In this document: positions 58,473 through 64,000 of the stretch, one piece after another | Position numbering within the stretch: position 1 is the first letter of the stretch | Layout: each line of letters begins with the position of its first letter | NCBI GenBank assembly: GCA_963728445.1 | Contig: CAVSJO010000006.1 | Coordinates: forward strand, 1,922,001 to 1,986,000 | Length of the DNA stretch: 64,000 nt | Source of the DNA: CAVSJO01 sp963728445 | GTDB taxonomy: Bacteria; Gemmatimonadota; Gemmatimonadetes; Longimicrobiales; RSA9 | Direction of reading: 5' to 3' | Made by a program: the position numbers and the translations under genes | Notes under the pieces: model-generated | The model's input: the letters and a program-made list of their open reading frames with translations, nothing else | Databases searched by the model: none | Told to the model about the DNA's origin: nothing

Positions 58473-61085
58473 GTGACCGTGCCCCTGGCCGCTGTCGGCT
58501 TGCTCCTGTCCCTGGTCGTCGGTGCCCGGTCCGACACCCTCCCGCTGCCCGGAACCGGGGTGAGCCACGCCCTCGCCCGCGAGCGCGCCGCCGCGTACCG
58601 GGACGTAGCCTACGATTTCGATCTGCGGATCCCCGGCAACCTTGCCGCGCCGATCGCCGCCGAGGGCACGATCCGCTTCGCCCTTTCGGCACCGCGTCCA
58701 CGCGCCGTCCTCGATTTCAAGCAGCCGCGGGATCACCTGAAGACGGTCTCGCTGGACGGCGCGCCTGTCCGCTGGCGGCTGGGGAACGGGCATCTGCTGG
58801 TGGAGCCCGACGGCGGCCTGGCCGCGGGACAACACGCCGTCGGCGTCGACTTCGTGGCGGGAGACGGCTCCCTGAACCGCAACGCCGACTACATGTACGC
58901 CCTGTTCGTGCCGGACCGGGCGTCCGTCGCGCTGCCCGTATTCGACCAGCCCGACCTGAAGGCGCGCTTCACCCTCTCCCTGGAGGTGCCCCCGGACTGG
59001 GTGGCCGTGACGAACGGCGCGGAAACGAGCGTTGACACGCTCCCGGGCGGCCGCACGCGGCACGCGTTCGCGACGACCCACCCGATTCCCACATACCTCT
59101 TCACGTTCGCGGCGGGGAGGTGGCGCGTCGAGACGGCCGAGCGGGACGGCCGCACGTTCCGCATGTTCCACCGGGAGAGCGACAGCACGCGGGTCGCGCG
59201 GAACGTGGACGCCATCTTCGACCTCCAGGCGAAGGCGCTGAAGTGGCTCGAGGACTACACCGGCATCCCGTACCCGTGGGGCAAGTTCGACTTCGTCGCC
59301 GTGCCCGCCTTCCAGTTCGGCGGGATGGAGCACCCCGGGGCGATCTACTACCGCGCCGAGTCGCTCTTCCTGGACGAGAGCGCCACGCAGTCGCAGAAGC
59401 TCGGCCGCGCCAGCGTCCTGGCCCACGAGACCGCCCACATGTGGTTCGGGGACCTCGTCACCATGCGCTGGTTCGACGACGTGTGGACGAAGGAGGTGTA
59501 CGCGAATTTCATGGCGGCCAAGGTCGTCAATCCGTCGTTCCCGGAAGTCGACCATGCGCTGCGTTTCTACCTGGCCCACTTCCCGGCGGCGTACGCCGTC
59601 GACCGCACCGCCGGCACGCACCCCATCCACCAGAGCCTGGACAACCTGGCCAACGCCGGGACGCTGTACGGAAACATCATCTACGACAAGGCGCCCATCG
59701 TCATGCAGCACCTGGAGAACCGGATCGGCGCCGACTCGCTGCAGGCAGGGCTCCGGGAGTACCTGAAGCGTTTCGCGTTCGGCAACGCCACGTGGGACGA
59801 GCTGGTGGCGATCCTCGACCGCCGCACGCCCGAGGACCTGACCGCGTGGAGCCGGGTGTGGGTGGACGAGCCCGGCCGCCCGACCCTCCACGTGGAACTG
59901 CGCACCGGACCCGACGACCGCATCACGAGCCTGCGCGTGGTACAGACGGACCCGGAGGGGAAGGGGCGCGTGTGGCCCCAGCGCCTGGCCGTCTGGCTGT
60001 CCGGCCCCGCCGGAGACACGCTCCTTCCCGTCGACCTGGACGGCCCCTCCGCGGAGATTCCTGCCGCCCGTGGCCTGCCCGCTCCGGACATCGTGCTGCC
60101 CAGCGCGGACGGCATGGCGTACGGCGATTTCCGCCTCGACCCCGGGAGCCGAGCCGCCCTCGTGGAGCGCCTTCCGGACCTGCCGACACCGCTGCTGCGC
60201 GGGGTGACGTGGGTGACGCTGCACGACGCCATGCTCGAAGGCGACGTCCCCCCGGACACGATCCTCGCCCTCGCCATGCGGGCGCTGCCCCGGGAGAGCG
60301 CGGAGCTGAACGTTCAGCGCGCCGTGTCCATCGCCGGCTCCGCCTTCTGGCGCTACCTGGCGCCGGACGCGCGCAGGCGCGCGGCGCCGGCGCTGGAGGC
60401 CGCTCTCTGGCGCGGTCTCGAGTCGGCGCCGTCGCCATCCATGAAGGCCGTGTACTGGCGGGCGTTCGTGGACGTCGCGCTCACGGACTCCGCGGTCGAG
60501 CGCGTCCGGCGGCTGTGGAGCGGTGCCCTGTCCGTGCCGGGGCTCGATCTCTCGGAACGGGACCGGACGTCCATGGCGCTGGAGCTCGCGGTGCGCGGCG
60601 TGAGCGACGCGGACTCGATCCTGGCCGCGCAGCTCGGTGCGGTGAAGGACCCGGACCGACACGCGCGCCTGAAGTTCCTGCTGCCGGCCGTCTCCGCGAA
60701 CCCCGCCGTCCGCGACTCGTTCTTCGCCTCGTTGAGCGAGCCCGGGAACCGCAAGCACGAATCGTGGGTTCTGGAAGGTGTGGGGTATCTCCACCATCCG
60801 CTCCGGTCGGCCCGTGCCGTACGGTACATCGAGCCGTCCCTCGAGATGCTGGAGACGATCCAGCGCACCGGAGACATCTTCTTCCCCGGCCGCTGGATGG
60901 ACGCGACCCTGGGTGGGCATCAGGAATCCGCGGCCGCCGCCGTCGTCCGGCGCTTCCTGGCGGAGCGGCCCGACTATCCGCCGAAGCTGAGGGAGAAGAT
61001 ACTGCAGGCGGCGGACGGCCTGTTCCGGGCGGCCCGCATCACCGGTGGCGACGCCGCCGACGAGGGTGCGCCGCAAGCCAGGTGA
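58473..61085 (+). CDS. M1-family aminopeptidase
   Basis: An 870-residue zinc aminopeptidase. A short signal-like segment (residues 1-20) is followed by the beta N-domain, the exopeptidase motif FQFGGMEHPG (about residue 286), and the zinc site H318-E319-x-x-H322 with E341 exactly 18 residues on. The GTG start gives MTVPLAAVGLLLSLVVGA; the preceding AAG is a weak ribosome site. It would trim N-terminal residues from peptides in the periplasm or outside. C-terminal ARM-like helices complete the fold. Confidence 0.93.
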   Translation: MTVPLAAVGLLLSLVVGARSDTLPLPGTGVSHALARERAAAYRDVAYDFDLRIPGNLAAPIAAEGTIRFALSAPRPRAVLDFKQPRDHLKTVSLDGAPVRWRLGNGHLLVEPDGGLAAGQHAVGVDFVAGDGSLNRNADYMYALFVPDRASVALPVFDQPDLKARFTLSLEVPPDWVAVTNGAETSVDTLPGGRTRHAFATTHPIPTYLFTFAAGRWRVETAERDGRTFRMFHRESDSTRVARNVDAIFDLQAKALKWLEDYTGIPYPWGKFDFVAVPAFQFGGMEHPGAIYYRAESLFLDESATQSQKLGRASVLAHETAHMWFGDLVTMRWFDDVWTKEVYANFMAAKVVNPSFPEVDHALRFYLAHFPAAYAVDRTAGTHPIHQSLDNLANAGTLYGNIIYDKAPIVMQHLENRIGADSLQAGLREYLKRFAFGNATWDELVAILDRRTPEDLTAWSRVWVDEPGRPTLHVELRTGPDDRITSLRVVQTDPEGKGRVWPQRLAVWLSGPAGDTLLPVDLDGPSAEIPAARGLPAPDIVLPSADGMAYGDFRLDPGSRAALVERLPDLPTPLLRGVTWVTLHDAMLEGDVPPDTILALAMRALPRESAELNVQRAVSIAGSAFWRYLAPDARRRAAPALEAALWRGLESAPSPSMKAVYWRAFVDVALTDSAVERVRRLWSGALSVPGLDLSERDRTSMALELAVRGVSDADSILAAQLGAVKDPDRHARLKFLLPAVSANPAVRDSFFASLSEPGNRKHESWVLEGVGYLHHPLRSARAVRYIEPSLEMLETIQRTGDIFFPGRWMDATLGGHQESAAAAVVRRFLAERPDYPPKLREKILQAADGLFRAARITGGDAADEGAPQAR

Positions 61086-61184
61086 CCACGCCGCTGTCGC
61101 ATTCGCACCCCGCCATACGTTATTCTGGATTGTAAGGGGGTGGGTCCAGGACCCGCTCCCGTCGCTCCACCCGGAGGGGGCCCC

Positions 61185-62012
61185 ATGACGGCCACCGTAG
61201 GGATCGCCGCCGCGGCGCTCGTTGCGGCACTCGCCGCACCCGTCGAAGTCGCCACCGATCCCGCCTCATCCATGTCGCGCCACCGGCTGTCCAATCCCGC
61301 CGGCAGCGTCGTCGCCGGAACCGTAGTGGACGGCGCCAGCGGCGACCCCGTCGAGGACGCCGCCGTCATCCTCCGCGCCGTACCCGACAAGGGCCGGCCC
61401 CGGGGGGCGGGCGCCGACTCCTCCGTCGCCGTCAGCGACCAGCACGGTCGCTTCCGGCTGAAGGAGGTCCGGCCCGGCATGTACACGGTCGAGACCACGC
61501 ACATCGCCTACGCCGATCGCACCGACACCGTCCAGGTGGACCTGGGCAGCGAGATGGAGATCGAGATCCGAATGGCGGAGCGGATTATCGACCTCGAGCC
61601 CCTCGAGGTCACCATCCGGGCGGAGAAGCTGCTCTCCGTGGGGTTCTACGAGCGGCGCAAGCGCGGCATCGGTACCTACTTCACGCGGGACGACATCCTG
61701 AAGCGGCGGATCCGCAACGTCAGCGATCTGCTCTCCGGCGTCGCCGGGATGCGGCGCACCGTCGACAAGACCGGCCGTTCCTTCCTCAGCATGCGGGGCG
61801 TGAAGACGCTCCAGACCGACTGCAGCACGCAGTATTTCCTCGACGGGGTCCTCTCGGAAGTGGGGCGCGTGGGCATCGACGTCGTCCCGGCCAACGACGT
61901 GGAGGGCATCGAGATCTACCGGGGCTCGAGCGAGCTGCCCATCCAGTTCGACGTCGGGCGCGCCATGTGCGGCGCCGTGCTCATCTGGACTCGGGACGGC
62001 CGCGGCCACTGA
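61185..62012 (+). CDS. Exported carboxypeptidase-regulatory plus TonB-plug domain protein without a barrel
   Basis: A 275-residue secreted protein. A signal peptide ends near residue 20-26. A carboxypeptidase-regulatory-like domain covers about residues 40-125 (VVAGTVVDGASGDPVEDAAVIL to IAYADRTDTVQVDL), and a plug-like domain covers about 140-275 (TRDDILKRRIRNVSDLLSGVAGM, FLDGVLSE, DVVPANDVEGIEIYRGSSELP). A TonB receptor would continue with a long barrel, but this chain ends after the plug. GGAGG 7 bases before the ATG fixes the start. It ends 32 bases inside the convergent esterase gene. Confidence 0.82.
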   Translation: MTATVGIAAAALVAALAAPVEVATDPASSMSRHRLSNPAGSVVAGTVVDGASGDPVEDAAVILRAVPDKGRPRGAGADSSVAVSDQHGRFRLKEVRPGMYTVETTHIAYADRTDTVQVDLGSEMEIEIRMAERIIDLEPLEVTIRAEKLLSVGFYERRKRGIGTYFTRDDILKRRIRNVSDLLSGVAGMRRTVDKTGRSFLSMRGVKTLQTDCSTQYFLDGVLSEVGRVGIDVVPANDVEGIEIYRGSSELPIQFDVGRAMCGAVLIWTRDGRGH

Positions 62013-62781
62013 GGGCAGGGGCGGCGGCCGTCTGCTTCGCCGCCGACTCCAGGACCGGCTCGAGATACTTCCAGACCGTGTCGGCGACGATCCGGTGTCC
62101 CTCCACCGTCGGGTGGATCCTGTCCGCCTGGTTCAGCGCCGGATCGCCCGCCACCCCCGCCAGCAGGAAGGGCACGAGCGTCACCTTCTCCTGGCGCGCG
62201 AGAGCGGGATAGACGGCGTCGAAGCGCCGCACGTACTCGGGCCCCAGGTTCGGCGGCGCCTTCATGCCCGCTAGCACGATGCGAGCGTCCGGATAGCGTG
62301 AGCGGGTCCGCTCCACGATCGTGCGGAGGTTCTCCTCCAGGGCCGAGGGGTCCAGCCCCCGCAGCGCGTCGTTTCCCCCGAGCTCCAGCACGAGCACGCT
62401 CACCGGCTCCCGCAGCAGCCAGTCGATGCGCTGCGCTCCGTCCGCCGACGTGGCGCCGCTCACGCCCGCGTTGCGGACCTGGAACGGCAGGCCTGCCGAA
62501 TCGATCTTCTGCTGGATGAGGGCGGGGAACGCGTGTTCTTCCCCTACCCCCAGCCCCGCGCTCAGACTGTTCCCCACGAAAAGCACGACCGGCCCGTCCG
62601 CTGGAGCTTCGGCCCCCGCGGCGGTAGTATCCATCGCGGCGGAGCCGGCGGGCACGGCGGCCCCTGCGCTTCCGGCTGCGGTGTCCGTTCCGCTGGCGGC
62701 CGCAGGCGCCCCGTCCCCGGCGGGGACGCCGGAGTCACCCGTGCCGCACGCTGCGGCGACGACCACACCCGCGATGAACAA
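61981..62781 (-). CDS. tesA: GDSL-type arylesterase/lysophospholipase (TesA-like)
   Basis: A 266-residue SGNH hydrolase lipoprotein. The catalytic block LFVGNSLSAGLG replaces Asp with Asn in the GDSL motif, followed by NAGVSGATSADG, LELGGNDALRGL and the His in DRIHPTVEGH. Ahead of it, AAAC is a lipobox followed by a long Ala/Gly/Pro linker (about residues 13-60). The start is uncertain: TTG 62781 is the only start codon near the hydrophobic segment and gives a very short signal, whereas a longer start would run into the divergent ABC gene. Adjacency to ybbA-like genes is as in E. coli. Confidence 0.75.
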   Translation of the reverse strand: MFIAGVVVAAACGTGDSGVPAGDGAPAAASGTDTAAGSAGAAVPAGSAAMDTTAAGAEAPADGPVVLFVGNSLSAGLGVGEEHAFPALIQQKIDSAGLPFQVRNAGVSGATSADGAQRIDWLLREPVSVLVLELGGNDALRGLDPSALEENLRTIVERTRSRYPDARIVLAGMKAPPNLGPEYVRRFDAVYPALARQEKVTLVPFLLAGVAGDPALNQADRIHPTVEGHRIVADTVWKYLEPVLESAAKQTAAAPALSGRGRPESR

Positions 62782-63544
62782 GGACCGGATGATCCTGGAA
62801 GCGAAGGGTCTGACGCAGACGTACCGCAGCGGGGGACGCCCGCTGACCGTCCTCGAGGACGTCAGCCTGGCCGTGGAGCCCGAGTCGTTCGTGGCCATCG
62901 TCGGCCCCTCGGGGAGCGGCAAGACGACGCTGCTCGGCCTCCTCGCCGGGCTCGATCGTCCGACGTCCGGCTCCGTCTCCCTCGACGGCGTCGACCTGGC
63001 GACCCTGACGGAGGACGAGCGGGCGCGACTGCGGGCCCGCAGGGTGGGCTTCGTGTTCCAGACCTTCCAGCTCATTCCGACTCTCACCGCCCTGGAGAAC
63101 GTTCTCGTCCCGCTCGAGCTCATGGACGACGCCGAGCCGGCGCTCCGGGAGCGCGCCTCGGACCTCCTCGAGCGGGTCGGGCTCGGCGAGCGCGCGCACC
63201 ACTACCCCGCGCAGCTCTCCGGCGGCGAGCAGCAGCGCGTGGCGCTGGCCCGTGCCTTCGCCAACCGCCCCCGGATTCTGTTCGCCGACGAGCCCACCGG
63301 CAACCTGGACGCCGCGACCGGCGAACGCGTCGTCGACCTGCTCGTCGAGCTGAACCGCGAGGCGAGGACGACGCTGGTGCTGGTGACCCACGACGCCGCG
63401 CTGGCCGGCCGGGCCGGCCGCATCATCCGCCTGGCCGGCGGCCGCATCGTCGACGGGGCGGTGGCCGCGCCCGAGACGGCGAGCGCGCTCGACCCGCTGT
63501 CCGCGCCCGACGCGCTGGCCCCGCCCGACGCGGGCCGGCCGTGA
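62774..63544 (+). CDS. ybbA: ABC transporter ATP-binding protein (YbbA/LolD-like)
   Basis: A 256-residue ATPase. Walker A GPSGSGKTT lies near residue 47, the Q-loop in VFQTFQLIP, the ABC signature LSGGEQQRVALARA, Walker B ILFADEPTGNLD and the His switch in VTHD. The C-terminal 25 residues are a Pro/Ala/Asp-rich tail. It is of the MacB/LolD group and pairs with the FtsX-like permease that overlaps it (GTGA). ATG 62774 is used; ATG 62789 is an alternative. The start overlaps that of the divergent tesA-like gene by 8 bases. Confidence 0.92.
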   Translation: MNKDRMILEAKGLTQTYRSGGRPLTVLEDVSLAVEPESFVAIVGPSGSGKTTLLGLLAGLDRPTSGSVSLDGVDLATLTEDERARLRARRVGFVFQTFQLIPTLTALENVLVPLELMDDAEPALRERASDLLERVGLGERAHHYPAQLSGGEQQRVALARAFANRPRILFADEPTGNLDAATGERVVDLLVELNREARTTLVLVTHDAALAGRAGRIIRLAGGRIVDGAVAAPETASALDPLSAPDALAPPDAGRP

Positions 63545-64000
63545 GCGCCCGCTTCGTCGTCCGCCACGCCGTCCGGGAAGCCCGCGGCGGTCTGCGTCGC
63601 ATGGGGCCGTACCTGCTCTCCATCACGCTGGGCGTGGGCGCGCTCGTCGCCATCCACTCCTTCCGGGCGGCGGTGGCGGACGCGGTGAAGTCGCAGTCCC
63701 GGGAGCTCCTCGGCGGGGACGCACGGCTCGCGTCGTCGCAGCCGTTTTCGTCCCCGATCGAGGCGGTGCTCGACAGTCTGCAGGCTGCCGGCGCCACGGT
63801 GGCCCGCGTGACGACGCTGCCGTCCATGGTCTCCGACGCGGCGCGGGGCACGACGCGCCTGCTCCAGGTGCGGGCCGTCACTCCCGAGTACCCGCTGGTC
63901 GGCCTCGAGGACACGGAGCCCGCCGACGCGTGGGCCCGAATGCGGGCGTCCGGCGGGGTCGTTGCCGAGCCCGCGGTGCTGCTCCAGCTCGGCGCGTCCA
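63541..64000 (+). CDS. ybbP: FtsX-like permease (YbbP-like), cut by the window edge
   Basis: The frame opens with a GTG overlapping the ybbA stop and remains open to the right edge. The 153 visible residues begin MSARFVVRHAVREARGG, with a membrane helix near residues 24-40 (YLLSITLGVGALVAIHSF) and a periplasmic part (RELLGGDARLASSQPFSSPIE). This is the start of the large YbbP-type permeases with two FtsX domains. The tesA-ybbA-ybbP order is conserved with E. coli. Confidence 0.85.
   Translation, partial: MSARFVVRHAVREARGGLRRMGPYLLSITLGVGALVAIHSFRAAVADAVKSQSRELLGGDARLASSQPFSSPIEAVLDSLQAAGATVARVTTLPSMVSDAARGTTRLLQVRAVTPEYPLVGLEDTEPADAWARMRASGGVVAEPAVLLQLGAS

Noticed and set aside
62782..63123. 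Longer N-terminus for the TesA-like esterase, with an ATG inside the ABC gene
   Set aside because: It would be antisense to the Walker A region, and the added residues are Ser/Arg-rich with no signal peptide at the start.

Overview
The window is a compact, very GC-rich bacterial chromosome segment with no phage, insertion sequence, CRISPR array or rRNA that I can see. Heptose-phosphate phosphatase (gmhB), a TonB-dependent receptor, a DUF4249-like lipoprotein and many lipoproteins point to a Gram-negative, diderm cell. The mixture of an archaeal-type prolyl-tRNA synthetase, many exported metallopeptidases (M14, M28, M1), an S41 peptidase, DUF4159/DUF4175 proteins and a TonB receptor/DUF4249 pair is most like Gemmatimonadota. 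That placement is inference from gene content, not a phylogenetic result.

Layout. 1-7.4 kb: housekeeping run (probable accD end, folC, hisS, a small membrane protein, proS, lysA, guaA). 7.4-16.1 kb: lipoproteins and exported peptidases (M14, S41) around clpB, then methylmalonyl-CoA epimerase and thioredoxin. 16.2-24.5 kb: a run of five same-strand genes, rsmI, DUF4159, a giant DUF4175-type coiled-coil membrane protein, a TPR protein and an exported protein often labelled asparagine synthetase B. The last four junctions overlap, suggesting one transcription unit. 24.5-24.9 kb: a striking intergenic array of short hairpins on a 27-28 bp period that inverts orientation half way. 24.9-29.4 kb: a fusion of a RadC-like JAMM domain with a DinG-type helicase, then an M28 peptidase. 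29.4-36.3 kb: TonB receptor plus DUF4249-like lipoprotein, FAH-family hydrolase, dapL-like aminotransferase, two membrane/envelope proteins. 36.4-47.4 kb: valS, an Ig-like lipoprotein, selA, gmhB, an EamA transporter, a possible structured RNA, an A-type Fe-S carrier, an MBL hydrolase, purN and purH. 47.5-52.8 kb: a stress cluster (Hsp20, AI-2E/PerM transporter, DUF302, tRNA-Ser(UGA), CBS, tandem Usp, baeRF-like protein). 52.9-55.5 kb: ArsR-SdpI-hydrolase operon with a visible promoter and operator. 55.7-61.1 kb: egtB, an amino-acid permease, an M1 aminopeptidase. 61.2-64 kb: an orphan secreted plug-domain protein and the tesA / ybbA / ybbP neighbourhood, cut by the window edge.

How the genes work together. 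Genes are tightly packed, often by 4-base stop-start overlaps (ATGA, GTGA, TTGA), so many are translationally coupled. Promoters that can be read share TTGAC(A/C/G) or a near match, a spacer of mostly 17-18 nt, and a TAxxxT-like -10. In several genes without a Shine-Dalgarno the -10 ends 5-7 nt before the start codon, which predicts leaderless mRNAs. The exported peptidases, permeases and TonB system fit a peptide-scavenging heterotroph.
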